A DNA stretch of 64,000 nucleotides from Niebla homalea (lineage: Eukaryota; Ascomycota; Lecanoromycetes; Lecanorales; Ramalinaceae). The notes under the pieces were generated by a model that made no database searches, was not told the origin of the DNA, and saw only the letters and a program-made list of their open reading frames with translations. Shown in pieces: positions 50,247 to 61,613 of the stretch. Location of the stretch: positions 1,736,001-1,800,000 of the forward strand of contig JAHGAU010000006.1 in assembly GCA_019925105.1 (NCBI GenBank), read 5' to 3'. Each line of letters opens with the position of its first letter. Positions within the stretch are counted from its first letter, which is position 1. The position numbers were made by a program, and so were the translations under genes.

Positions 50247-53200
50247 CTAAATCGGTGCCTTTCCTTGCCCCATCAACCCCAACCCTGATGACCCGTGCGC
50301 CTGGGCCCTCTCCTCACCGTCATTGATATCATCATCCAGCCCCTCAAAAATGGACGCGAAATCCGGTTGCCTCTCCTTCTCCTTCTCCCCCGCTATCCCC
50401 GCGCCCGTTACAGGGCCGGCAGCCGAAGTCAGCCGTGACCTCCCCCCGCCTCCAGTACTCATGCCCCTCGGACTCATCAATCCCGAATCCGTCCCACTCA
50501 CCCGCCCATCCTTCTTCTCCCACAACCGCGAGCTCTTACGGGGTGCCTTGTGCGTGATGGCGTCAATACTGCCCAACAACTTATCGATATCGACCGTCTC
50601 CGCCCCCCCGCTGACTCGGACTTTGCCATCGTCATCATCACCGTTATTATGGTTCGGAATCAGGGAAGATTTCTTGGATGCGGTGGAACGTTTACTCTTC
50701 CTCTTCCTCACCCCCTCCCCACCACCCCCTTCCGACGGTATTGGCGGCGGCGGCGGCGGCGGCATACCCCCTTCCCGTTCTTTCTCTTTCTCCTTCGGTA
50801 GATTCGCTATACCAGTCACCATCACAGGCTCCAACGAATCTTTCCCACCGTGGCTCACCCCACTCATAGGCCTACCCTGCACACCTTTGGGTAGAGGGGG
50901 TACGGGCGGGACATCCCCATCACCTTGAGCACTGCCATCGATGCTCAGACGGGGAGCTAAGATCTCACCGCGCAATGCAGCGGCGTTGGCTTCCGGGTCT
51001 TCGCCCGCAGCACTGCTTGAGGTGGAGGGTCGGCGGAGGGAGCGAGGGGTAGAGGGGCCGTGGTCGGAGTGGCTGCCTGAGTGGGGGCGGGAGCGGGTGC
51101 CTGTGCCGCCAACGAGGGAGGGGTTGCGGGAGTGGGTGTGCGAGTGGGGGTGGGAAGGGGAGGCTGTGGTGGAGGTGGTGTGGCTTGTGTGGGTGGAATG
51201 GGGGCGGTAGGTCTGGGATGGGGCGATGGAAGGGATGGTGTTGGTATTGTTATGGTTGACTGCGGCGGCCATGGGAGCGGTGGTGGAAGAAGATGAAGAA
51301 GTAGCAACGGGGAGGGGATGGGCGTTGGGAGCGGGGAGGGGTTGGGAGATATCGCCTTCGCTGGCGGATTCGAAGCCGTCGACATCGCCGGACATGATGC
51401 TTTCTTCTTCACTTTCGTCGTCGTCTGACTCGTCATGTCCCTGATTCGCTTTAGCCTGCGAGGATATAGCAATAGGCTTGTCGTGTAGGTCAGTGGCGTG
51501 GCGAAGTGGACTTGCTGTTCGAGACCCGCCATCCTTCAGTATCCGCTTCAATTCCTCAACGGTGACTGGAGTGGGTTGACCGGTACTGCTCGGGGTCGCT
51601 GAATCAGTATCCTTGGCACTGGAGTCTCGGTGCTTGTTATTGAAGGCAAAATTGAGGGCATTGCCCGGCTGGTTGGCGATATTATTATCCGATGGCAGGA
51701 GTCCTCTGGCCGGGCTTGGCTCTCGGTTGGGGCTCGCATCGACGCCATTGGCACCGAGAAGCTGCGAGAGGTGCTTGCCCATCCTTGAGCCACTCAGAGA
51801 GGTCGTCTTGATTGACAGGCTTTTTTCTACGCTGGCGACACAAATCTCCTTTGACCAGTCAGACATCATAGTCTCTTTGATACGAGGTGGAAGCTCGTTG
51901 GTCTGTTCAATCGACGGTCCTCCACTGGCGAGGATCGGCATGCTAAAGATACGACCAGGTGAAGAAGGTGGACTTGTGGGTGGTGAGGTGACTGTCCTCC
52001 CATACGCGTCCGCAATCCTATCGACGATAGCTGCTCGTGAATCAAAGGGCTTGATGGATTCCTTTTGGATAGCTTCCAGGTTCGTCCGAAGATCACCCTT
52101 CGAAGAGGAGATGGTTTGTTCAAGTGGCAACGGAGGCACTTGGATAGTGTCTATCCAGAGTCCATGCTTCTTCCGCCGCTGAATCTCGCTCTGGATAACG
52201 TATCCAACCGTAGAGGCATCAAAATCGAACTTTTCAGTCAGAGCCCAGAGATAACCGTGCACCAAGCAGCCTACATTCATCTTGCCTATAGGAGTCGGTA
52301 TCATGGAATCAACATTGATATCTTCCTGCAACCTCAGGATCATGGGTAGGCCGGTCTTTACTGCATTGACGCCAAGCTTGTCAATCAGCTTGAACAGAAG
52401 CAAGTGCAGTAGAAGCAGGTCCGATTCCGATTCCGGAGATTCAATGGCATTGTCATAGATTGCCAGATGTAACAGTTGGAGAAAGGTGGATTTGGAAGGG
52501 CTTTCAGGCTTGATGGTGTCCCGTGCGGTGGCATTCGATACCGCCCTTTTTGTCATACTTCCGCTCTTGAGGCTGCGAATGTCATTTTTCGAGGCGCTAC
52601 GCAGTAGTCGTCGCTTATCCTCAAAGACCATGAGGTCTTTGGAATTCATCTCAAGCCTCAACCAAGTCAGCAGAGCATCGACGTACGCTCGTCGTACCCT
52701 GCGATCTTCATCGCGAAGTAGCCACTGTGTGCCTTCCCAGACTTGAACACCAACTCGATTACGTCCGAGGCCTGCGGCGCCCGTGACTGCACTATCGGCG
52801 TTTGCCACCATGAGGACGTCCTTGATGGCCTTGAGGGCGGTGACACGTGCCGTACCGAACGAGAAGAAGCTGTCCGTAGCTGGATTTTCTTGGAGTTGAA
52901 CAGAGTCGGAAATCGCCTTTGCTGCGGCTGCTGGGTGCTCGATAGCAGCAGTCGTGGATGTTATGGCAGAGTTAGGTGACGGCTTGAGTCTCAGGAGTAT
53001 GGCAGATATCATGTCTGAGACTTGATCCGAATAGTAAATGTGGGTTGCAAGATCACCAATGCATCGATGAAGTCTTGTGAGCAGCTCCTGCCGGTTGGAG
53101 GATGGCATGGCTTCATCGCTGCTCATCCCAGCTTTCTCCTTGGGATTATTGGACCCATTCATCATGTTTTCCGTTCCCTTGAAGAGATCGATGGCATCGG

Positions 53201-54538
53201 TCTGCTGGTGATGCGGGAGCACGCTCGAGCCCTTGCCGCCCAATTGTAGAAGTAAAAGTATATGTTGTATGAGACCAAGTAGCACGTCCATTACACTGAG
53301 TCCGATCATATTGATACTAGACTTCAGCAACCAGCCAACCAATGACAACAGCATTAATTGTTGTTCCAGGTTCTCCTCAACGATTGGGCTCTTCACCAGC
53401 GTCTCCATGATGGTGACCAGGATGATGAAGCGATCCTGCACAGGGGCCCACATCGTCACCATCTCAACTAGCTTCGTGGTCCAGGTGCTGACCGCTCTCG
53501 ACCTACTACCCTTGCCGGTTGCGGGTCTCTTACTTGGCGGTCTCTGTCCTATAAATTTCAAGAGTGCACCAGTTGCCAGACGGAGTTGTGCTCTATTGTT
53601 CGCAACGAAGATCTGCTTCAAAGATTGGAATGCCAACAGACCAACCTCCTCTTCAGCAAGCCTGTCTGCATCGTCTGTCGTATTTCCCGCGGCAGCCGCC
53701 GAGCTCGGCCGCGACTTCTCCTCGTTCGTTCGCGCCGTAGCTGTGCTCATTCGTCTCCGTATTGCTTGCTCCTTTTGTTCACTCTCCTCGGACTGTGCGC
53801 GCTGCGAAAGTGCGATCAGACTGGCTTCGTCACCTGAATGTAGGTTCTGTAAGATCACAGGCAGAATGATATTCATCTGCCTACCCCCATCAGCTCCAAC
53901 ATCTTCCGAAGCTGTAATGCTCTTTAGCGCTCGAAGGCCTGCGCTCCTCCACCTGACTGCCATGGGCGCATTGAGTCCGCCCTTGGGTTGAATAGGTGTC
54001 TTGAGCGCTGCATAGCTGGCATATGTCCGAACAATCTCTTCGTACTGGCCAATGAGTTCTTGGTCTGCTGCGAGTGTTGCTACGTCATAGTGCTGGCAGA
54101 ATGTCTCGAAGAGCGGTATGGACTCCTCTACCATAGGCAAGTCCTTGGATCGAAGCACGTTGGCAATGATGCGGAGGAGGTAGATGGCATAGAGAGGGAG
54201 GTCGCGGGGTAGTTTTTCAATGAGAGCCTTGAGGATTTGAAGGGTGACTTGGGTATTGCTATAACCTTGTCAGCCTAGAGTTCAAAATAGATGATGACAC
54301 CGCGAGTGAAATGTTTGCTCTACCCAAGCCTGCTCTTGGCGACATCAGTGGCAGCCTTCTTCTCGAGGAAAGCGCCGACTTTCTGTAGCTTGCTTCGTCT
54401 GGAGCTGGTGTAATAGAGCAAGTAGCTAAGCTCGCTGGGGTTGGGTTTGACTTCTTGCACATTCTTTTGGAAACGAGGGTAGCACTTCAGGATCAAGACC
54501 TGGTGCTTTGGTCGACATCTCTGTCGTACAGCGTTCAT
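50247..54538 (-). CDS. EFR3: Efr3, plasma-membrane scaffold of the PI4-kinase complex
   Basis: Predicted 1408 residues from two exons, 54538-54324 and 54258-50247, with a 65-bp intron (GTAGAG...TATAG). The N-terminus MNAVRQRCRPKHQVLILKCY... through ELSYLLYY and KLQKVGAFLEKK is the hallmark of fungal Efr3; exon 2 continues NTQVTLQILKALIEKLPRDLPLYA. Residues to about 800 are helical-repeat-like. After about 850 the protein becomes low-complexity: Ser/Thr/Pro/His-rich, acidic patches, a PPPPPP run and Lys-rich stretches. Efr3 anchors the phosphatidylinositol 4-kinase Stt4 with Ypp1 at the plasma membrane; basic and cysteine residues near the N-terminus are consistent with membrane attachment. 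The chosen ATG gives the conserved start. The long open frames on the opposite strand are shadows of the GC-rich 3' end. Confidence 0.92.
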
Positions 54539-55313
54539 CAGGAAAGGGCGTCAGGCGGAGATTCTGAGCTGTCGTGATCAAGGTGGGGGTGATATGTCAT
54601 CGCATTGCGACACATATATTGATTTTATGTTTATGGCATTGGCAATTAGTGAATCAACAGGCTAATTGCTAGACAGCAAGACCAAGTCACACCAAAGTGA
54701 TTAGGCAGCCCGCAGCGCAAAAAATTGGCTGTCAGATTTGGGCCGCTCGAGACAGAACGGGAGTCTTGGCAAGGCCGTCACTTTCGACTCGGGTCGGACT
54801 TTTCGGACATTGTTATTGCGATATCTATCTGATATCTCTCTGTCAGTGCCGCTAGATAGTTAGCTGCACATGAGCCGAGTCAGGAATTGGGACTGGGGAG
54901 GATCAAGGATAAATGTGAGACAAAAAGTAGTGAAGGAAAGGGACTCTAAAAACATGTTTTCATTAGCAGCCAAGTCTACCTAGCAAACGTGGTTTTTAGA
55001 GCCATCATTCCCCTATTCTGATATTCTGATCTGATCGCAGACTAATGGAAACATTTTCGATTCTCATTCCTCCCCTTTCTCATTTCCATCTCATCTTGTC
55101 ACGAGATCCATTGCCCTAGCCCACCGACCGCCATGCAACAAGATGCGCCCAAAGTGTACAAGAATCAGCTCAAGAGTCGTGACAAATGGTGTATGAAGAC
55201 AGCGTTTGAATGAACCACGGTGCCATCCTGCCCTCGTCCAGAAGTTCGGGAACGAAAGCATTCTGACCAGCCCACCAACAACACTCCTTGCTTCCCAGCT
55301 TGTCCTTGTGAGC
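54539..55313. promoter_or_regulatory. EFR3 upstream region and TEF1 3' region
   Basis: About 775 bp between two genes on the same strand, so it should hold the EFR3 promoter and the TEF1 terminator. No specific element could be assigned. Confidence 0.5.
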
Positions 55314-57089
55314 CTATTTCTTTCCGGCTTTTTGAGCCTGGCCCTGTGTCAGCGAACATCTTCTCAAACACAGATAGATGGGAATCAACTTACAGCTTTG
55401 GTGACCTTGCCGCCAGCTTTGTCCGACTTGACAACGCTCTTGATGACCCCGACGGCAACGGTCTGCCTCATGTCACGGACGGCAAATCGTCCGAGGGGTG
55501 GGTAGTCGGTGAAAGCCTCAACGCACATGGGCTTGGAGGGAACCATCTTGACAATAGCCGCATCACCCGATTTGACAAACTTGGGAGCGTCTTCGATAGA
55601 TTTTCCGGTACGACGATCGATCTTCTCCAGGAGCTCGGAGAATTTGCAGGCAATGTGGGCCGTGTGGCAATCAAGCACTGGGGCGTAACCAGCCCCCACT
55701 TGACCTGGGTGGTTGAGAACAATGACCTGGGCATTGAAGGAGTCGCAGCCCTTGGGAGGGTCGTTCTTGGAGTCACCAGCGACGTTACCTCGCCTAATTT
55801 CCTTGACGGAAACGTTCTTGACGTTGAAGCCCACATTATCGCCGGGCAAACCCTCGACGAGCTGCTCGTGGTGCATCTCGACTGACTTGACTTCAGTGGT
55901 AACATTGGCGGGAGCGAAAGTCACGACCATGCCGGATTTGATGACACCAGTCTCGACACGGCCAACAGGCACGGTCCCAATACCACCGATCTTGTAGACA
56001 TCCTGAAGTGGGAGACGGAGAGGCTTGTCGGTGGGACGGGTTGGGGGGTCGATGCTGTCAATGGCCTCCAACAGAGTCTTGCCAGTGACTTTGGCCTTGG
56101 TCTCCTTCTCCCAACCCTTGTACCATGGGCAATTGGTGGAGACGTCGATCATGTTGTCACCGTTGAAGCCGGAGATGGGCACGAATGGCACGTGCTTGGG
56201 GTTGTAGCCGACCTTCTTAATAAAGGAGGATGTTTCCTTGATGATCTCATTGAAGCGATCCTCGGACCATTTGGTAGTGTCCATCTTGTTGATGGCGACG
56301 ATGATCTGTCGGACACCAAGGGTGTATGCCAGGAGAGCGTGCTCGCGAGTCTGACCATCCTTGGAGATACCAGCTTCGAACTCACCAGTACCGGCAGCGA
56401 TAATCAAGATGGCGCAATCGGCCTGAGAGGTCCCGGTGATCATGTTCTTGATAAAATCACGATGTCCTGGTGCATCGATGACGGTGACCATGTATTTGGG
56501 TGTCTCGAACTTCCATAGCGCAATATCGATGGTGATACCACGCTCACGCTCGGCCTTTAGTTTGTCGAGCACCCATGCGTATTTGAATGAACCCTTGCCT
56601 AACTCGGCGGCTTCCTATAATGCGATGTTGTCAGCATTAGTTTTCCAACGGGTGGTGGTGTAATAAGCGATAAGGAAATCCTCTTTTTTGTTTTTTTTTG
56701 TTTTTTGGCGCGACCCTGTGCTGCGGGGCAAAAGCCGAACCCCACCAAATGATGACTCGACAGGATTGCAGCCTTGACAAGAGAGTGTGATGGAGGGAGG
56801 GCATTACCTTCTCGAACTTCTGGATCGTTCGCTGGTCTATACCGCCGCATTTGTAAATGAGATGGCCTGGAAAATATGTGAGCAAATAATGTGCTTTTAT
56901 AGAGAGGAAATGCGAGACAATACCAGTGGTGGTGGATTTGCCGGAGTCGACATGGCCGATGACGACGACGTTGATATGAGTCTTCTCTTTACTATTGAGG
57001 CAATATATTGTCAGCATCGTCCTGGACAGTCATGCGCACTTGATCTTGTGATGATGCGAGGCTAAAGTTGATGCTGAAGCGTACCCCAT
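55314..57089 (-). CDS. TEF1: Translation elongation factor 1-alpha (EF-1A)
   Basis: GTPase that brings aminoacyl-tRNA to the ribosomal A site. Five exons: 57089-57085 (only ATGGG), 56991-56924, 56866-56808, 56614-55394, 55337-55314; introns 93, 57, 193 and 56 bp. Product 458 residues, the usual length. The P-loop GHVDSGKS is at 14-21, followed by DAPGHRDF and NKMD of the G domain, then the two beta-barrel domains ([48 protein letters not shown]). The C-terminus KVTKAAQKAGKK comes from the last 8-codon exon; acceptor GGCCAG was preferred to the CACAG 7 bp upstream because it gives the usual ending. [12 protein letters not shown] differs slightly from the common GIDKRTIEKFEK. The intron after five coding bases is typical of ascomycete TEF1. 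Nothing suggests damage despite the RIP-rich neighbourhood. Confidence 0.97.
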
Positions 57090-57622
57090 GGTGAGTGTTA
57101 TTCTTCAGACGGATTGTATCGTATTTTCTTGTGTGATTGGGTTTTGTTCAGAAAATGAGGGGTCTATGTTTGTCATGTTAGCGCTCGATGGAGAGATATT
57201 CTGGTGGGATGGTACGCACACTCAGGTGTTCTGCTGGAGAAACGGTATGGTGACGGAGAATTTGGAAGGAAGAGTGGGAGGAAGTGCGAGTTTTGTGCGC
57301 TCAACCAGTCGAGAGCTAAAATCAAACGCTAGTCCGGTTTCGGCTGTACCACCCTATTCTCCAGTCTCCACCACTTCCTTGACAAGCTTGACTCGGATTT
57401 TTGCCACACCAACATTGATCGAGATTAAAAAATACAATTTTGGTCTTCTGTCTTGAGCTTGTTGTGATTCTCTATGAAAGACTATTTGGGTATTGTTATG
57501 CGACTTGTAAATCAATGCTGAAGACGCTCGGACTTGCCCTCTTGCCTTCCTTCACTGAGGCAATGCAGGAGAAGAAGAAGATAAGAAAATCGGAAAATCG
57601 TGGCACCAATTGCCTTCAGACA
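57090..57622. promoter_or_regulatory. TEF1 promoter region and SEC39 3' end
   Basis: About 530 bp separating SEC39 and TEF1, both on the minus strand. It must contain the strong TEF1 promoter. Pyrimidine-rich runs on the minus strand are present at about 57560-57590, but no start-site element can be fixed. Confidence 0.5.
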
Positions 57623-60427
57623 CTATTCGTGTCGGGCAGGAGGAGCTCCTGGTACCAAATTAGCAAATCAGGTCTTCATCACCCCTTGACCCAAACTTGA
57701 CTTACCAATGACCCATCCAATACCAGAAGCCAAGCCCCCTGTCACCATGTTGCTGACCATGTCCCGCTTTCTCACCCGTTGCTGTCCATCATGGGCTTCA
57801 ATCTCGCCATCATCATTCAAGTCCTCTGTACTTTGCCCGCTCAAGGGCCTTGGACGGGTCTTTGACGGTAGTGTGGTGAAATTCTGGTTGTTTCGAAGTG
57901 GGAATGCATTCTTACTCAACGCAGCTGCAGCTCCTCTTGCAACATCAAACAAGCCCACCGGTGCCTCCTCTAGCATTGCATTACGTGATGGATCCCGGGG
58001 TTTCTGTATTGGCGGACTGTACTCACCACCAAAACCACCTGGAATGACCGGTTGCTGTCGCTCATTCACCTGCTTCTCGGCTGTTGCTTCCCGCGCTGCA
58101 AGCTCAGTCATTTGAGATTCGCATGCTTGCCATACGCTAAGAAGATCTGCCAATGCCGAGGGAGGTGCCAGTAATAAGGACTGGGATAGAAGCTCCATGC
58201 GCTGTTCCAACCTGTGAATCTCAGAAATACCACGATCGCGATTTTGGTAACTTCCAGCAGCGTACGCAGCTCGCCAGGAGATGTCGTCATAACGCGAGGT
58301 TACCTGTGCATCCTGATCTGTTGCATTGTTTGCTGATGCGACCTTTGAAAGGCGATTGACGACATAGGAGTAGGCTGTGTCAAAATCCTCTTCTGATAAG
58401 CTCGCATCGATTGCCATTCGTATGACCCGTCTTCTTGCAACAGTCTTCTTTTGCTCCATGCTATCCTCAACCTCATCAGGAGCGGGCTCTCCCAGTCCTG
58501 CAGAGACCAGGTTCTGACCTATATCCAGAAGATCATCTAGATGGGTATAGCTCCGAGAATTTTGGCTGAGGATCCTGCCGATCAGGGCCATGGGATCCTT
58601 ATGTGCCCTGATGTTGACAGGCCGGAACGGTACTCCATGTTGCAGAGTGAGTGAATAAAAAGACATGGCGTGAGTAGCCGCCAGGAGGGCCGCGATCTGG
58701 CGGAAGCGCTGCGAGGTACCAAAGTAATTGCCAAACGCGGTGAGCATGTCAGAGGCCTTGCGAACACCTCCTCGCTTTCTATTGCCATTGCTTGCAGCGT
58801 CATAGGATGAGAGTATGGCAGCAATGACCGTCTCCTTGACCATGTCGGAAGGTATTGGGGATGTGTTGGCACAGTAAATATTTTCGGCGACGGTGTGACC
58901 ACCGGCGTCCAACATCGTCCTGAGGATCTCATTCTCCATGTCCGCAATGGGTATCTTGCTAAAGACACCACGAGCCTCCGCCTTGCGCCCGTCGGACGAA
59001 TCTTCCCAATCACGAAGCCATAGCAACTGTCTGCGTGCTGAGGCCCAGTCATTTTCATTCAAGGTGTCACGTTTTAGCCTGCTCAGAATCTTTCTGAAAT
59101 CTTCTCTTGCATCGCCCTCCACTCGGAACAGTATGGATTCTATTATGTCCTTGAACGACTTGGCGCATCCTAGATTCAGTAATTTGTATGCTGTTGTAAG
59201 AACGAGATGAGCGAGCATTATTGCGGGAGGCTCTGGCTGTGTCAAGGGGTTGTCGCGCAGGAGGGCATTGTGAAGGAGGTGTTCTTTAGATATCTGGCTG
59301 AAGTACTCGCCAGGAATGCCACTCTTGAATTGCGCATCCGATCGCTTCAGGTCTGGAGGTTCATCTAGACTTGCTAGCGTGAGCACCCGTTGGAAGATGC
59401 GTGTAGCTCCCATGATTGCCTCCATAGAAGTGTCCCGAGCTGTGTATATTGTTGCAAGCGCGGTCTGTGCATATTTGGTGGTCAAGGTGGAAAAGTGATC
59501 AGGCTCCATTGACAGCTTTTCTTCTCCCCAGTCTCCGTAGTCGACATCGGTAGGGCCGGACCAATCTCGTATTGCATCAACGATAGCAGGGAAGTCTTTT
59601 GCAGAATGATCAACAATCCACTGGTTCACGTCTGACCATTCACTCGTCGACGACGATGCCGGATCTAAAGCGACTGATGCAGCCTCTCCCTCTAACCGCG
59701 AGACGGATGTCTCTTGATCTGTACCGTTGCTTATCTTTCGACGCTTCCGTGTAGAGGCTCCGTACATCCATGGCCCGACTAAGCCTTTCAAATCTCTTGC
59801 AATTTCGGCTCGGTCGCCGTGATTCCTCTTTTCACCTGCTTTGTTCAACAGCAGCTCTATGGCATGCTTGCCTTCCATTTTCTCAAGGTAGGTCAGGGAT
59901 ATGGGAGCATCTGATCCAGGATAGTAATCATATTCGAGCCTCGAGAGGGGTAGCAATGTAGAAATCATCCATGTTCGAATGAATTCCGAGTGATGAATAA
60001 AGGGTTCCACCAGTTTGCGGACAAGGTCAAGTGATCCTGTGTCCGCTTCTATCTTGTGCGCCTGATGTATGAGGAATTTGGTGAGAGGATCGATGCTTTT
60101 GTCGAGGGGCCAGTCGGGGAACGCCAGTGGTAGAAGTCGCAGCCTCCGAACCTTTTCCCGTGCGGCAGCTTCGGAAAGGTGGTCATCGTGCGAGAGATGT
60201 GTTGACGATGATGGGGATTCAATTGGCTCTGCTTGTTGCGAGCTTATCTGCTTCAGTGATTGGATATAGACGTCAGGATCTGTGCCCTCGGGAAGGTAGG
60301 TGAGGAGAATGCGTAGAACTTGTTCTAGCTTGAGGTTATTACGATTAGATAGCAGCAGGGTGAAAGCTGAGATTTCGCCATTTGCTATTAGTCTTGCAGC
60401 TTCCAGGATGGTTTGCGCTCGTGACAT
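57623..60427 (-). CDS. SEC39: Sec39-family protein of the Dsl1 tethering complex
   Basis: Predicted 915 residues from two exons, 60427-57706 and 57648-57623, with a 57-bp intron (GTAAGT...ACCAG) that replaces the unspliced ending by ...GWVIGAPPARHE. The N-terminus has the family pattern: LLLSNRNNLKLEQVLRILLTYLPEGTDPDVYI, then VRRLRLLPLAFP, DPLTKFLIHQAHKIEADTG and SEFIRTWMISTLLPLSRLEYDYYP. Length and all-helical character fit. Sec39 works with Dsl1 and Tip20 at the ER membrane to tether COPI vesicles returning from the Golgi (metazoan relative NBAS). A Lys/Arg-containing GTR-like segment lies near residue 220-235 (TRKRRKIS). The start ATG at 60427 gives MSRAQTILEAARL and leaves a 115-bp gap to the upstream gene. 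Confidence 0.9.
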
Positions 60428-60542
60428 GAGTTCGGTAGGGTTTGAATTGTGACGATGGAAGCTGGGAGGTGATCAAGGTGATGTCTTGGCTGAAGTGGGA
60501 GAGTATCTGCGTAACGCAGTTTAGCGCCCGCGGTAGCCAAGC

Positions 60543-61391
60543 CTATGAGGGAGTCGATGGAGTTTCCCCTAAAGAGACAGCTGTCAGCGTATATGATTTC
60601 TTTGTGTAAAGATAGCATGTGAGCTGGGACAGGAGGGGAGTGGGGTTCAGTATAGACGGCTCCTGGAGGTACGGGGGGCATCAAAGCTCGTGAAGGGATA
60701 ATTTGCCAGACGAATGCTTCTGCCACGACATTGTCTCATCTAGAATAAATACTCACCGATGTGCAGTCGTCTCATTCTTTGGGTACAGCCTCCTGTCGTC
60801 TCCCCCTGTCCAGGATCGGTCCAGCGCCCCCCACCCCAGTTGCGGCTGCCATCAGGCTTCCACCAATCCTCAATCCGTTCGCCCTCCTGCTTGCCCTGGG
60901 CTATTCTCGCCCGCTCTTTCTCATTGGCCAGCAGGTCGCGTAACCCTTTCACCATTAAGGACGCACCATACTCGGACGATGGGGAACCTGGGCTGATGGA
61001 GTCGTGGTTGATGCGTGTAAGCAGCAGAATCTCCTTCTTCTCCGCTTCCGTAGGCTTTCCCAGGTGTGTGTGGAGGGTGTGGTGGAGCCACCGACGGTCC
61101 TGCTTGGAATTCGAGAGGCTTTTCTCGTGCTGCAAGTTTTTTTTGACAATTTCTTTTGTCAAAGCAATCAGTAAAGTGTGACGACTACGGGATACCTCCT
61201 GGGAGTATGGTCTCGCCATTGAGAAATGGTAAAGGGCAGTTTTAAAGCCTTGAACAACATGTGCCGAAACATTTCTTCAACTCACCAGCCTTTCTCTCCG
61301 AATTCCGAGCCTTACGACGTGCCCTCCGATCTCGTTCCTTCTGCTTTTCCTTCTGTTTCTTTTCAGGGTTGACTGGGCGGACAGGTGCCAT
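60543..61391 (-). CDS. Small basic conserved-type hypothetical protein
   Basis: Predicted 175 residues from three exons: 61391-61286, 61152-60757, 60568-60543. Introns: GTGAGT...CAAAAG (133 bp) and GTGAGT...CTCTTTAG (188 bp, with CTGAC shortly before the acceptor). The N-terminus is a Lys/Arg-rich helix (EKKQKEKQKERDRRARRKARNSERK), probably coiled-coil or nucleic-acid/nuclear. The middle has DRRWLHHTLHTHLGKPT and LLLTRINHDS, and near the C-terminus is a Trp/Gly-rich patch (EDWWKPDGSRNWGGGRWTDPG). The family was not recognised. An alternative, shorter last intron (acceptor at 60720 or about 60660) would read through to 60388 and overlap SEC39; the chosen form avoids that. Same strand as SEC39, 115 bp upstream. 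Confidence 0.55.
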
Positions 61392-61613
61392 CTCTGGCCG
61401 GCTTAATGGATATTGCAGCTGCAAAGACAATGCGAAAGTTAGAGACGAGGAATTGGAAGATTGGAAGAAAGAGTAACGCGGAAAAACCACGTTTGAAATA
61501 ATTCAAATGTGTCAAACATTCACTTCATCACGGGATGATGATGATCCAGTAAATATCACCACTAAACGCTGGCTCGTATTATTGTCCCTCTGCCTAATCC
61601 TGTTCATCCAGGC

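Noticed and set aside
50323..51532. Long frames on both strands over the 3' part of EFR3
   Set aside because: They are shadows caused by GC-rich low-complexity coding sequence of Efr3; the minus-strand EFR3 frame is continuous and homologous throughout.
55206..56663. Several frames of about 75-220 codons opposite or alongside TEF1
   Set aside because: They are shadows of highly biased TEF1 codon use.
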